NCBI GenBank assembly: GCA_021838765.1
Contig: JAKCCY010000002.1
Span: forward strand, 1-64,000
From: Nitrospirota bacterium
Lineage (GTDB): Bacteria > Nitrospirota_A > Leptospirillia > Leptospirillales > Leptospirillaceae
Reading direction: 5' to 3'
DNA: 64,000 nt
The notes beneath the pieces are model-generated. The model made no database searches, was not told the origin of the DNA, and worked only from the letters and a program-made list of their open reading frames with translations. Positions 44,000 through 53,418 of the stretch are shown in pieces (positions within the stretch are counted from its first letter, which is position 1; every line of letters starts with the position of its first letter). The translations under genes were made by a program, and so were the position numbers.

Positions 44000-46900
44000 T
44001 TAATCCTCTTTTGCAGAGGTTTTGATCGATCGGTTGAATTCTTCATCATAACGGAACCTGTTGGGAATCTCGTGTCTTAAAAGCTTGTAGACGGCCGGGA
44101 CCAAAAACAATGTCGAAATTGTTGCGATCAAAAGTCCACCGATTACAGCTCTTCCTAAGGGAGCATTCTGTTCCCCTCCGCTTCCACTTCCGAACGCCAT
44201 GGGCAACATGCCCAGAATCATTGCCGTTGCCGTCATGAGAATAGGACGAAGTCTTGTTGCGCCAGCGCTTTGAGCTGAGTCTCCAGCGGAGAGTCCCCGT
44301 CCGCGCTCGTCATTCGCAAAAGTAACAAGCAAAATGCTATTGGCTGTTGCAACGCCAATGACCATGATGGCGCCCATGGCCGATTCGACATTCAGTGTGG
44401 TATGTGTCAGGAAAAGGGCTATTGCAACGCCCAGAAGTCCCATCGGTATCGAAACAAGAATGATGAAGGGATCCAGAAAAGACTGGAAATTGAGCACCAG
44501 AAGCAGGTAGACCAGCAGAAGTGCCAGAATGAGACCAAGGCCAAAATGAGTGAAGGATTCAAGCATTGCCTCACTTTGTCCTCGATACCGAATGGTGGTG
44601 CCTGGTGGAAGTGCAAGCTTTTGGATCTGGTGTTTGATTGCGATGGTGAGTGATCCCAAATCACGACCCTGAGTATTGACCAAAACGTCAACAACCCTTT
44701 GAACGGTGTAATGGGAGATGGATCCTGGCGAGACTCCTTCTTTGACGTCTGCGAGATTGGAGAGATATTGGGTGTTTAAGACAGGGTTGGATAAAGGTGT
44801 CGTCCCCCTGATGGGAATGGATTTCAGATCTGAGACGGAATCAATTTCTGGAATTGGCGTTTGAACGGCTACAATATAGTTGATTCCATTTAACGGATTG
44901 ACCCAGTAGTTTGGTGCAACGAGGGCACTTGATGCCAGTGAGACCAAAAGGTTCGATGCTACATCATTTTGGGTCAGCCCAACCTCCAGCGCATTGCCTC
45001 TGTGGGTATGGATGAATATGGTTGGATAATGCATGACCTGAGGAATTGAGACGTCTGCCGCCCCGGGGATTTGTCTGACAATTTTCCGGATTTTTTTTGC
45101 AAGCTGATAGGATGACTCCAGATTGCGACCCTCAACCTGAATATCAATAGGAGCGGATAGTCCAAAATCCAGAACCTGACTGATGATGTCCGCTGGCTTG
45201 AACCAGAAAGAGAGATCCGGAAATTCCTTTGCCAGTTTGCTCCGGATCTCTTTCTGATAGGAGAAGACTGAGTGATGGTGTTTTTTGAGTGAGATCAGAA
45301 AGTCGGCGTCCATTGGTCCGATACTGTCTGTTTCATAAAAGGCAAGATTGTAGAAAACAGGGAGTCCAATATTCACATCAACGGACTTGAGCTCCGATGG
45401 TGGAATGATGTTATGAAGTGCTTTTTCGACTTGGGCCGCATATTGTTCGGAAACTTCTATTCTGGTCCCGTCTGGTGCCCGCATGTGAAGAGCCAGAAGA
45501 CCGGCATCAACATTCGGGAAGAAGTCAAAACCGACTCTTGTTAGGAGGAGAACTCCCCCAGCTGCCAGTACAAGACAGGTGGCAATCACCATTCCCGGCT
45601 TCAGCAAAACCTTTCCCAGCATGAATTGATAGCGTACCTTCAGTTTTTCAAAAAAATGTAAAAATAATTTGGAGATTCCTGATCGTTTGGGTTCGGTTTT
45701 TCCGCTGGCCGATGGTCCGGAAGGATCGGTGAGGTTCTTTTGCCCGGAATGCTTTTGATGGATGATTTTTGAAAGGGTGACAACCAGGGTTCTGGAGAGA
45801 AAGTAGCTTGCCAACATGGAAAATACGACTGCAAGCGCTAGAGGTGTAAAAAGAAAGCGGGAGACGCCCTGCAGGAGAATGACCGGAAAAAAAACAATCA
45901 GGATTGAAAGGGTTCCCACAAATGCCGGCAGTGCGACCTGATTGGCTCCATCATAGACCGCAAGAAGGGGATCTTCTGTAAGGGCAAGATTTCTTTCAAT
46001 GTTTTCAATGGCAACTGTTGCGTCATCGACCAACATTCCGATGGCCAGGGCAAGCCCTCCGAGAGTCATGAGATTCAGGGACTCTCCCGAGATCTTTAAA
46101 AAGAATAAAGCCGTTAATATGGATAATGGGATGGATAAAAGGATGATGACCGTGGATCTCAGGTCTCCCAGAAAAAGATAAATCATCAGGGAAACAAGAA
46201 GTGTTCCGATGACTCCTTCCATGATGACATCGACGAGAGCCTGTTTGACAAAGACAGACTGGTCAAAAAATGGCTTCAGGTGAATCCCTGGTGGAAGAAG
46301 GGATTCAATATGCGGAATCAGCCGTTTGACATCCGAAACAACTGTTAGAGTTGATGCTCCGACATGTTTGAAAACCGTGAGATAAGTGGACCTCATTCCG
46401 TTGACACGGACAACATTTTCCTGGGGAGCAAATCCATCATGGACGAGGGCTACATCCTTGAGCCTTACAACGGTTGACCCCATGGCTTTTACAGGCAGAT
46501 TTCCCAGTCCAGCCAATTTGGAAGGACTTCCATTAATTTCTATGTTCAGCTCTTTTGTGCCGATTCTGGCGGTGCCTGCCGGGACAATGATGTTCGAGCG
46601 AGTCAGTGTATTGACGATATCATTTGGAGAAAGACCATAACCAAGAAGTTTTTGAGGATTGATATCCACCATGACCTGGCGCATTTTTCCACCAAAGGGG
46701 GCAGGCGTTGAGAGCCCTGGAATCGTAAACAGGTAGACTCTGATAAAGTTCAGTCCGTAGTCATAAAGCTGCTGTTCCGAATAGCGCTTCCCCTGAATTT
46801 CGAGCTGAACGATCGGAACATTTGCCGCATTGTAACTGATGATGTTGGGGGGCATCGTTCCCGGGGGAAAGATTCTGAGAAGTGTTTCTGATACAGCACT

Positions 46901-47227
46901 GATTTGGGCAATTGCAGCTGCAATACTTTCTCCCTGATGAAAGTAGATCTTGATCAACCCTGTTCCGGAGATGGATTCCGACTCTATACGGCTGATCCCA
47001 TTGACGGTGGTCGAATAGGCCCTCTCAGATATGAGGACCATCCTTTCTTCCATGTCTGTGGGGGAGAGCCCTGGATAATTCCAGACGACCTTGACCACGG
47101 GGATGTCGATGGCAGGAAAGATATCGAGAATCATTTTCTGAGCGGCGAGGACACCCATGATGGTGATCAGGGCGCACAGGACAAATATGGTATAGGGACG
47201 CTTCAGCGCCAGCCGGACTAAAAACAA
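44000..47227 (-). CDS. RND efflux pump subunit (HAE-like), orphan of an adaptor
   Basis: A 1075-residue RND transporter. The fourth-helix motif GGLALAIGMLVDDATVAIEN has the Asp pair of proton-coupled drug pumps. The periplasmic part includes YNAANVPIVQLEI and FGGKMRQVMVDINPQ, and the second half MGAIMVIGVATANSILLV. No HlyD adaptor or TolC gene is adjacent; the upstream gene instead encodes a DUF3105 protein 51 bases away. It may borrow the TetR-operon or LysR-operon partners, or act alone. The substrate is unknown. Confidence 0.9.
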   Translation of the reverse strand: MFLVRLALKRPYTIFVLCALITIMGVLAAQKMILDIFPAIDIPVVKVVWNYPGLSPTDMEERMVLISERAYSTTVNGISRIESESISGTGLIKIYFHQGESIAAAIAQISAVSETLLRIFPPGTMPPNIISYNAANVPIVQLEIQGKRYSEQQLYDYGLNFIRVYLFTIPGLSTPAPFGGKMRQVMVDINPQKLLGYGLSPNDIVNTLTRSNIIVPAGTARIGTKELNIEINGSPSKLAGLGNLPVKAMGSTVVRLKDVALVHDGFAPQENVVRVNGMRSTYLTVFKHVGASTLTVVSDVKRLIPHIESLLPPGIHLKPFFDQSVFVKQALVDVIMEGVIGTLLVSLMIYLFLGDLRSTVIILLSIPLSILTALFFLKISGESLNLMTLGGLALAIGMLVDDATVAIENIERNLALTEDPLLAVYDGANQVALPAFVGTLSILIVFFPVILLQGVSRFLFTPLALAVVFSMLASYFLSRTLVVTLSKIIHQKHSGQKNLTDPSGPSASGKTEPKRSGISKLFLHFFEKLKVRYQFMLGKVLLKPGMVIATCLVLAAGGVLLLTRVGFDFFPNVDAGLLALHMRAPDGTRIEVSEQYAAQVEKALHNIIPPSELKSVDVNIGLPVFYNLAFYETDSIGPMDADFLISLKKHHHSVFSYQKEIRSKLAKEFPDLSFWFKPADIISQVLDFGLSAPIDIQVEGRNLESSYQLAKKIRKIVRQIPGAADVSIPQVMHYPTIFIHTHRGNALEVGLTQNDVASNLLVSLASSALVAPNYWVNPLNGINYIVAVQTPIPEIDSVSDLKSIPIRGTTPLSNPVLNTQYLSNLADVKEGVSPGSISHYTVQRVVDVLVNTQGRDLGSLTIAIKHQIQKLALPPGTTIRYRGQSEAMLESFTHFGLGLILALLLVYLLLVLNFQSFLDPFIILVSIPMGLLGVAIALFLTHTTLNVESAMGAIMVIGVATANSILLVTFANDERGRGLSAGDSAQSAGATRLRPILMTATAMILGMLPMAFGSGSGGEQNAPLGRAVIGGLLIATISTLFLVPAVYKLLRHEIPNRFRYDEEFNRSIKTSAKED

Positions 47228-47278
47228 ATGATCAGTTCTCCTGTGATGTTACGTAAGGATAAATGGGGTGATTGATCT

Positions 47279-47911
47279 TTATTGGCGGCTGTTCTGACCA
47301 TTGGCAAGCCATTTTGCGATAAACTTTTTGATTTTGTTTTCGTCAACCTTATTGAGTGAAAGAAGTCTTGTCCAGGCGGTGACAGTAATACGCGATGGCA
47401 GTGTTGGATTCTTGGCCACAACAACGCCTTTTCCTTCCTCCAGACCGATAGATGGTGCATAAGTGTCGAAGGAGCGGGCAAGCGATTCAAGTTTTGTGAC
47501 GGTATCCGGACAGTTGCAATTATACTGGATCAAGATGTTCCCGTGTTCCAGCAGATGTACCTGTATGTAGTCCGGCATCGGGGAATCCGGGAAGTAGGAG
47601 GCAATAAACTCCTCACGATGTGGCCCTGATGTCGGTGGCGAACTATTGTAATGAAATCCTCTAAGCTGCGACATTTCCCAGTGGTCATGACCCTGGGATG
47701 GGTAAAAGACTCCGAGATCCGGATCTGTTGTGCTAGCAGCAGGGGATGGTTGGGAGGATGCAGCGGGAGCTGGCTGTGAGGGGATCGATTCACTCATCTG
47801 GGTGGCTTTTTTATGTTGCACGATATAGACGAGAAAAGTTCCGACAATCAAGAGAACTAAGATTAATGGCCAACGAGTTGAAAATGAGGTTGATTTTTGA
47901 CTGCTAGGCAT
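47279..47911 (-). CDS. Membrane-anchored DUF3105 protein
   Basis: A 210-residue protein from the ATG at 47911 (GGAGAG eight bases upstream). One membrane helix (about residues 14-32, LILVLLIVGTFLVYIV) is followed by a Pro/Ala/Ser linker and a DUF3105 domain: FHYNSSPPTSGPH, VHLLEHGNILIQYNC, LPSRITVTAW. A Cys-x-Cys (NCNCPD) in the core could bind metal or redox partners. The family is uncharacterised. Its location directly upstream of an adaptor-less RND gene suggests a functional link. Confidence 0.75.
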   Translation of the reverse strand: MPSSQKSTSFSTRWPLILVLLIVGTFLVYIVQHKKATQMSESIPSQPAPAASSQPSPAASTTDPDLGVFYPSQGHDHWEMSQLRGFHYNSSPPTSGPHREEFIASYFPDSPMPDYIQVHLLEHGNILIQYNCNCPDTVTKLESLARSFDTYAPSIGLEEGKGVVVAKNPTLPSRITVTAWTRLLSLNKVDENKIKKFIAKWLANGQNSRQ

Positions 47912-48025
47912 GGAAAGGGCTCTCCTGATTGTGGTCCCATGAGGAATTCGGAACTGGTACAAGTTATTTTTGATGGTGAATGGCGACAAACTCTTCGATG
48001 TCAGTTGAGAATCCAAGACTATCTG

Positions 48026-48038
48026 GGGAGATTCTCCC
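48026..48038. promoter_or_regulatory. Palindrome downstream of the DUF3105-RND promoter
   Basis: GGGAGA and TCTCCC flank a single base, just downstream of the predicted start point on the minus strand. A further GGAGAA copy lies at about 48051-48057. A repressor site is possible. Confidence 0.35.
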
Positions 48039-48057
48039 TATGAGGCTAATGTTCTCC

Positions 48058-48086
48058 ATTATCGCTTTTAGGAACACGCTGTTCAA
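48058..48086 (-). promoter_or_regulatory. Candidate promoter of the DUF3105-RND unit
   Basis: On the minus strand TTGAAC and GATAAT are spaced by exactly 17 bases, four and five matches to consensus. The element lies about 150 bases upstream of the DUF3105 ATG and just beyond the thiE stop. Confidence 0.45.
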
Positions 48087-48149
48087 TAGACTTCTTGTAT
48101 TGGAGTGGATGGCCTGGTTATGAGGAAGATGCGAGAGAGTCCCGCAGCA

Positions 48150-48773
48150 CTAATGGTGGTTCAGAAAATCCTTCATTGTTTTAATGGGATCGGGAGATTT
48201 TGTCAGGGCCCCGGACACCGCAATCGTTTGTGCTCCGGCCCGGAAGATGTCTCCAGCCATGTCAGGGGTGATGCCTCCAATCGCCACGAGTGGAAGTGCC
48301 GTTATTTTTTTAGTTTCAATGATGCCCTGAATTCCTCTGGGGGGATGCTCTAGATCTTTTGTTTTAGTGGGGTTGATGGGGCCAACTCCAAGATAGGATG
48401 GAGAAAGGATGACCGACCTTTTGACCTCATACGGATTATGCGTTGAGAAGCCAATGTGAAGATTTTTGAGCTCCAGGGGGATTAATTCCGAGGTCATTGA
48501 AGGAATGTCCTCTTGCCCCAAGTGAACGCCATCAGCTTCGATCAGATAGGCGATATCGGGTCTGTCATTGATCGTCAGAAGGGCTTTGTAGCTTGAGGTG
48601 AGCTCGCGTATTTCGAGAGCCCAGGAAAACAAAGCTTTTTCCGTCAGGGCCTTTTCCCTGAACTGGAACCAGGAAAGTCCTTCGGAAAGGAGGCTTTCAA
48701 GGTGTGAAAAAAAAGATGTCTTATCAGGAAAATCCTGACTGCCGGCAATATAAAGAAGTTTTGGAAATGTCAC
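48150..48773 (-). CDS. thiE: Thiamine-phosphate synthase
   Basis: A 207-residue TIM-barrel enzyme joining HMP-pyrophosphate and thiazole phosphate to thiamine monophosphate. Family motifs: WFQFREKALTEK, LTINDRPDIAYLIEADGVHLGQED, YLGVGPINPTKTK and VAIGGIT. The diphosphate-binding Arg, Lys, Asn and Asp residues are all present. It follows accC by 4 bases and is probably co-transcribed with the acc genes, an unusual partner rather than a thi cluster. Confidence 0.92.
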   Translation of the reverse strand: MTFPKLLYIAGSQDFPDKTSFFSHLESLLSEGLSWFQFREKALTEKALFSWALEIRELTSSYKALLTINDRPDIAYLIEADGVHLGQEDIPSMTSELIPLELKNLHIGFSTHNPYEVKRSVILSPSYLGVGPINPTKTKDLEHPPRGIQGIIETKKITALPLVAIGGITPDMAGDIFRAGAQTIAVSGALTKSPDPIKTMKDFLNHH

Positions 48774-48777
48774 GAGT

Positions 48778-50175
48778 TTATTCCTGGACCGGTGATTGAA
48801 TCGTTTCTAAAAGAAGTCTTTTTTCCCTTTTTGCCATGACCTTCTCGATGAATCCTGTGTCATATTTTCCTTTGATGAAGTCTGGGTCATCCAGAATGGT
48901 CAGGTGGAGCGGAATGGTTGTTTTTATGCCTTCAACAAGATATTCGGATAGAGCTCTTTTCATTCTCGCAATAGCCTCATCCCTGTTTCTTCCTGTGACA
49001 ATGACCTTTGAAAGGAGACTGTCGTAGTGAGGGGAGATGACTGACCCTGTTGTCACCCATGAGTCAATCCTCACACCAGGCCCGCCGGGCTGGATCATCC
49101 GGGTGATTGTTCCGGGTGAAGGTGTGAATGTCCAGGGATCCTCCGCATTGATCCGGCACTCAATGGTATGGCCAATGCTTTTAGGAACGTCCTCGATCGA
49201 TCTGCCCGCGGCAATTAGGATTTGAGCCTTGACGAGGTCGTAATTGAAGGCTTGTTCCGTAATAGGGTGTTCAACTTGAATGCGGGTGTTCATTTCTATG
49301 AAATAAAAATTTCGTTTGTCATCAACAAGAAATTCTATTGTTCCGGCATTTACATAACCGCATGCTTTTGCTGCCCTTATTGCAATCTCGGACATTTTCG
49401 ACCGGACAGAAGGGGTGAGCAGGGGAGATGGTGTTTCCTCAAGCAGTTTCTGGTGGCGACGTTGGACAGAGCAATCTCTCTCACCCATGGCGATAACATT
49501 CCCGTCATGATCCGATAAAATTTGGATCTCGACATGGTGAGGACCAATAAAATATTTTTCAATATAGACATCTCTGGAGCCAAATGCCTGGTAGGCTTCG
49601 GTTTGGGCGGATTGAAACGCATTTGAAAAGCCATCTTTTGCATGAACAATTCTCATTCCTCGGCCACCACCACCAGCAGATGCTTTGATGATAAGAGGAA
49701 AGCCTATTTCATCCGCTATTTCCATCCCTTCGTCCTCGGATGCTACGGCACCTATTGATCCCGGTACAACAGGGACACCTGTTTCCCTCATCAGAGCCTT
49801 GGCCCGGGCCTTATCTCCCATAAGGGAAATGCTTTCCGGGGATGGTCCAATAAAAACCACTCCGGCAGAGTGGCAAATTTCAGCAAAATGGGCATTCTCG
49901 GAGAGGAAACCATAGCCCGGGTGAATCGCTTCGGATTGGGTGACTTCGGCGGCACTGATAATATTGGGAATATTTCTGTAGCTGGAATTTGTTTCAGGGG
50001 GGCCGACACAGACAGCTTCGTCTGCCATTTGAACGTGCAGGGCATTTCGGTCGGAGGTGGAAAAAATAGCGACAGTCCGAATCCCAAGTTCCTTGCAGGC
50101 CCTAATGATGCGTACGGCGATTTCTCCCCTGTTTGCGATCAGAATCTTCTGGAATGGAGGTGTTTGAATCGTCAT
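48778..50175 (-). CDS. accC: Acetyl-CoA carboxylase, biotin carboxylase subunit
   Basis: A 465-residue ATP-grasp enzyme that carboxylates the biotin of AccB. Motifs: KILIANRGEIAVRI, EAIHPGYGFLSEN, the glycine-rich ATP lid KASAGGGGRGM, ERDCSVQRRHQK and EMNTRIQVEHPITE with the catalytic residues. Length slightly exceeds the E. coli enzyme. The start overlaps the accB stop by 4 bases, so it is translated with accB in the efp-accB-accC-thiE run. Confidence 0.96.
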   Translation of the reverse strand: MTIQTPPFQKILIANRGEIAVRIIRACKELGIRTVAIFSTSDRNALHVQMADEAVCVGPPETNSSYRNIPNIISAAEVTQSEAIHPGYGFLSENAHFAEICHSAGVVFIGPSPESISLMGDKARAKALMRETGVPVVPGSIGAVASEDEGMEIADEIGFPLIIKASAGGGGRGMRIVHAKDGFSNAFQSAQTEAYQAFGSRDVYIEKYFIGPHHVEIQILSDHDGNVIAMGERDCSVQRRHQKLLEETPSPLLTPSVRSKMSEIAIRAAKACGYVNAGTIEFLVDDKRNFYFIEMNTRIQVEHPITEQAFNYDLVKAQILIAAGRSIEDVPKSIGHTIECRINAEDPWTFTPSPGTITRMIQPGGPGVRIDSWVTTGSVISPHYDSLLSKVIVTGRNRDEAIARMKRALSEYLVEGIKTTIPLHLTILDDPDFIKGKYDTGFIEKVMAKREKRLLLETIQSPVQE

Positions 50176-50639
50176 CCGTTCTCCGGCGTGATTGCAATTT
50201 CGATGAGCGGAGTCCCAAACTCAACGGCTCGTCCATCTTCCACCAGAATTGTCTTTACTATGCCGTCAAACTCGGATTCAATCTCATTCATCAATTTCAT
50301 GGCTTCTATGATGCAGAGGACCTGTCCTTTGCGAACAACCGATCCAATTTCAACATATGGACCTGCTTCCGGTGAAGGAGAGCGGTAAAATGTGCCAACG
50401 ATGGGAGAGGTAATATTCCGGGAAGATTCTTTATCTGCGGGGGGATTGGCAGGGTGCTTTAATCCTTCTGAGGAAGGGTATTCAGAGATTGGCTCCCTTG
50501 AGATCAACTTCATGCCGGTTGAGGTCGGGTAGGCGGGCTTTTCTATGCGAATGCGAAGCCCTTCCCTCTCCAACTCAAAAACGGTAATGTTCGTCCCCTG
50601 CAAAAGAGCCAAAATTTCAGATATTTCAGGATTTGTCAT
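50172..50639 (-). CDS. accB: Biotin carboxyl carrier protein of acetyl-CoA carboxylase
   Basis: A 155-residue BCCP. The C-terminal biotinyl domain holds the lysine in IEAMKLMNEIE; the N-terminal helix and a Pro/Ser/Glu-rich linker (about residues 45-75) have the normal arrangement. It carries activated CO2 between AccC and the carboxyltransferase for malonyl-CoA synthesis. It is coupled to accC by a 4-base overlap. Confidence 0.95.
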   Translation of the reverse strand: MTNPEISEILALLQGTNITVFELEREGLRIRIEKPAYPTSTGMKLISREPISEYPSSEGLKHPANPPADKESSRNITSPIVGTFYRSPSPEAGPYVEIGSVVRKGQVLCIIEAMKLMNEIESEFDGIVKTILVEDGRAVEFGTPLIEIAITPENG

Positions 50640-50690
50640 TGGCTTCCCTTTTGATGCGCGGGAGTGATGTCCGTTTTATCATGATAGGTC

Positions 50691-51266
50691 TTATGAAGCT
50701 GTTTTGACGCGTTCAATATAATCTCCGGTTCTGGTGTCGACCTTGACCACATCACCTTCCTGAAGGTGAAAAGGAACCTTGACAACCGCTCCGCTTTCCA
50801 GCTTTGCCGGTTTTGAGCCTCCTGATGCCGTATCTCCTTTTCGTCCTGGATCTGTTTCAGCAATGGTAAGCTCGACAAAGAGGGGCAGATCAACGGTAAT
50901 GGCTTTACCCCTATAGAATAGAATGGTTGCAATCATCTGTTCTTTTAAAAACAGGATCCTGTCTCCAAGCTCTGCTTTGGAAAGGGAGATCTGTTCGTAG
51001 TTTTCCGTGTCCATAAAAATATAGTCGTTATCTTGTGCATATAGAAATTGCATGTTTTTTTCTTCAATATCCGGTTCATCAAACTTTTCACCAGTACGGA
51101 ATGTTCTTTCAATGACGGCTCCGGATTTGAGGCTTTTCAGTTTTGTCCGGACAAAAGAACCTCCCTTGCCGGGCTTTACATGCTGAAACTCGACGATGAT
51201 ATATGGTTCATTATCAAGCTCAAGTCGAGAACCATTTCGAAATTCGTTCGTTACGATGACTCCCAT
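50691..51266 (-). CDS. efp: Translation elongation factor P
   Basis: A 191-residue three-domain factor relieving ribosomes stalled at polyproline. The KOW-like domain has HVKPGKGGSFVR with Lys34 as the tip residue, which in EpmA organisms receives beta-lysine. OB domains follow, ending GDVVKVDTRTGDYIERV. No epmA or epmB gene is in the window. The window itself encodes Pro-rich proteins (for example at 19419) that could need it. It lies between aroQ and accB. Confidence 0.96.
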   Translation of the reverse strand: MGVIVTNEFRNGSRLELDNEPYIIVEFQHVKPGKGGSFVRTKLKSLKSGAVIERTFRTGEKFDEPDIEEKNMQFLYAQDNDYIFMDTENYEQISLSKAELGDRILFLKEQMIATILFYRGKAITVDLPLFVELTIAETDPGRKGDTASGGSKPAKLESGAVVKVPFHLQEGDVVKVDTRTGDYIERVKTAS

Positions 51267-51311
51267 TGATTGGACTCCTGGATCAAAGATCTGATAAGGG
51301 TTGATTGCCCC

Positions 51312-51331
51312 CCTCCCTATTTTCAGGGAGG
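51312..51331. repeat. Hairpin across the aroQ stop
   Basis: An exact 7-bp stem CCTCCCT/AGGGAGG with a 6-base loop overlaps the aroQ stop codon. No U-tract follows on the minus strand, so it is not a normal terminator. Confidence 0.35.
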
Positions 51332-51772
51332 AGGAGTTGGTAAAAGCTTTAAAAAAGCCAAGTATGCAAGCTGATATCCGAAAATACCGAATCCGGAGAT
51401 GGATCCTACAGCAATATCCGACAAATAGTTTTTTTGTCGAAAATGTTCCCGCTTGGCGACGTTGGAGACATGAACCTCCAGAACCGGAAGCCCCGAAGAG
51501 AGAAACGCGTCCCGGATGGCTATGCTTGTATGTGTGAATCCGCCCAGGTTGGCAATGATTCCTCTGGCAACATTTTTAGATTGTTGAATCTTGTCAATAA
51601 TGGCTCCCTCATGGTTGGACTGGAAAAATGTCACGCCCAGCCCATGCTCCTTGGAAAGAGCCTGCAGGATTTTTTCCATTTCAGCCAAGGTCTCATTTCC
51701 GTAGATGGATGGTTCCCTTGTTCCAAGCATGTTCAGATTGGGTCCATTCAGGACAAGAATGGAGTGGGTCAT
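51323..51772 (-). CDS. aroQ: 3-Dehydroquinate dehydratase, type II
   Basis: A 149-residue shikimate-pathway enzyme. It has the opening LVLNGPNLNMLGTREPSIYG with the catalytic Tyr loop, FQSNHEGAIID, and LEVHVSNVAKREHFR with the catalytic His. The usual NPGAYTHTS block reads NLGGFTHTS, a mild variant retaining the Asn. Its start overlaps the TPR/Roadblock stop as ATGA. It forms an aroQ-efp-accB-accC string also seen in other phyla. Confidence 0.94.
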   Translation of the reverse strand: MTHSILVLNGPNLNMLGTREPSIYGNETLAEMEKILQALSKEHGLGVTFFQSNHEGAIIDKIQQSKNVARGIIANLGGFTHTSIAIRDAFLSSGLPVLEVHVSNVAKREHFRQKNYLSDIAVGSISGFGIFGYQLAYLAFLKLLPTPPP

Positions 51773-53199
51773 CTGGTTTGATGAAGCCCATTATGGGATC
51801 CAATTTCCTGTCCGATGATGTATCGGCATCGGCCGACATTGGCATTGGGATGTAGCCAGATAAACAGAGCACCATTGTCGCCTTGATCATGAAAATAAAG
51901 AATCCCTTCATTCATCCAGATGAAACCATCCTGAACCTCTCCTTTCCCAAGGGCAGAGCCAAGCTCGGTTATCTGGCGCAAAAACTCAACACCCTCTCCG
52001 GCAAAGATCTGGTTCACTTCATCTGATCCGTCCCTGTCATTGCCTGTTATGGCAAGGCCATCGGAACTCGCCCATATGACATCAAGAACATCCCGGTGAA
52101 GTCTCTGGCGAATCCGGTTGACAAGATCTTCAGGGTCTTCCGTTATGGGTCTATCGCTCTGACTGTATTGTTTCGGGGGCTGAGGCTTATCGATATGGAG
52201 GGTGGTGGTTTTCTGAGAAGATTGTGGGGATTTTTCAGTTTTCTGAAATAGAGGTTCCTGTTCCTCTAACGGACGATCAGATATGTCTGCTGCAATATTT
52301 TCAGTGGGAGCCGGTTCAGGAAAACTTTCAAGCTCGACAACTGGCTCCTCACCTTGAACATCCTCTTCTATCAGGTGTTGCTCTTCAGCCGCTTCAGTGA
52401 TGAGTGCGGAGAGAGGAAAGTGGGCTTTTGCCAGAGCCAGCTTTTGAGAGACTTGAAAATTGCCGGGGTTTGCTTTCAAGACTTCAGAATAGATATGTTC
52501 TGCCTGAGGATATCTCTTTTGTTCCATAAAGAGGTCACCCATGGTTTCTGTTTTTGGCAGAAGCTCCAGCATGTCCATATCATCGTTGTCAGGGGTTTGG
52601 TTTTGGATTTGTTCTTCCGGTTCCTTTGGGAGAGGAATCTCCAATGGATCTGTCGTTACGGATTCCATTGGAGATTCCGGCTCAGGGACTTCATCCCGTT
52701 TCGACTCAATATTCTCGGAGAAATAGTCCCTGTTCTGATCATTGTTTAAGGGAGATTCATCCATTTCTTTGAGGGGTTCTTTGACGATAGGGGCGGTGAC
52801 AGGAGTTTTGATTTTTTCCGAAAGCTCTAAAATTTCTGGATCATCAGGTGAAAGTGATGTTGCAACGGTGATGGCTTCTTTCGCTTTTTCCATGTCATTA
52901 TTTTTGTAATAGAGCTGAGCCAGGCTTTTTTGGGCGATAAGATTATCAGGGATAGTTCTTGATACAAACTCAAAATTGGATATGGCCTCAGGGATCAGTC
53001 CTTTTTCCATCTGGACCTGGCCAAGGGTGATTCGGGCTGCCAGATAGTAGGGATAGTATTCAACTCCTTTTGAAAGGAGTGCTTGGGCCTGATCCGTTTT
53101 GCCAAGCTCAATATAGGCCTCCGCCAGTTGAAGGAATGACCTGCTTTTTGGATTAGCCTCAATGCGCTCCTCAAGTGCGGAAATTTCTTCAGGTGTCAT
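51769..53199 (-). CDS. TPR protein with C-terminal Roadblock/LC7-like domain
   Basis: A 476-residue cytoplasmic protein. Residues of about 1-130 contain three to four TPRs (AQALLSKGVEYYPYYLAARI, ISNFEFVSRTIPDNLIAQKS), then a long acidic Pro/Glu/Gln-rich linker to about 340, with one more TPR (YPQAEHIYSEVLKANPGNFQ). The last 120 residues (DVIWASSDGLAITG, LGSALGKGEVQDGFIWM) follow the Roadblock/LC7 layout, which in bacteria often regulates small GTPases such as MglA. No MglA-like GTPase lies in the window. It heads the aroQ-acc operon. Confidence 0.7.
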   Translation of the reverse strand: MTPEEISALEERIEANPKSRSFLQLAEAYIELGKTDQAQALLSKGVEYYPYYLAARITLGQVQMEKGLIPEAISNFEFVSRTIPDNLIAQKSLAQLYYKNNDMEKAKEAITVATSLSPDDPEILELSEKIKTPVTAPIVKEPLKEMDESPLNNDQNRDYFSENIESKRDEVPEPESPMESVTTDPLEIPLPKEPEEQIQNQTPDNDDMDMLELLPKTETMGDLFMEQKRYPQAEHIYSEVLKANPGNFQVSQKLALAKAHFPLSALITEAAEEQHLIEEDVQGEEPVVELESFPEPAPTENIAADISDRPLEEQEPLFQKTEKSPQSSQKTTTLHIDKPQPPKQYSQSDRPITEDPEDLVNRIRQRLHRDVLDVIWASSDGLAITGNDRDGSDEVNQIFAGEGVEFLRQITELGSALGKGEVQDGFIWMNEGILYFHDQGDNGALFIWLHPNANVGRCRYIIGQEIGSHNGLHQTR

Positions 53200-53418
53200 G
53201 TGCCTCTCATTTTATCTGCTGGTCTTCGCCGGTCTATGGCGGGGATTGTCCGGTGGACAAAAAACATGTCCAGATGGTTTGAACCCTATGTTGGGCATCC
53301 TACCAATCCATCATCTTTTTGGCAAGGATGCCCATTTGATTCGGGAGCGCGTTTTCTCTTTTCTGGTCTGTATATCTTCATTAGGGGAGAACGACTTTAT
53401 TCAAGGCCGAGATTGATT

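Noticed and set aside
51312..51331. Hairpin at the aroQ stop considered as a terminator or attenuator
   Set aside because: No U-tract on the coding strand, and efp is expected to be co-transcribed.
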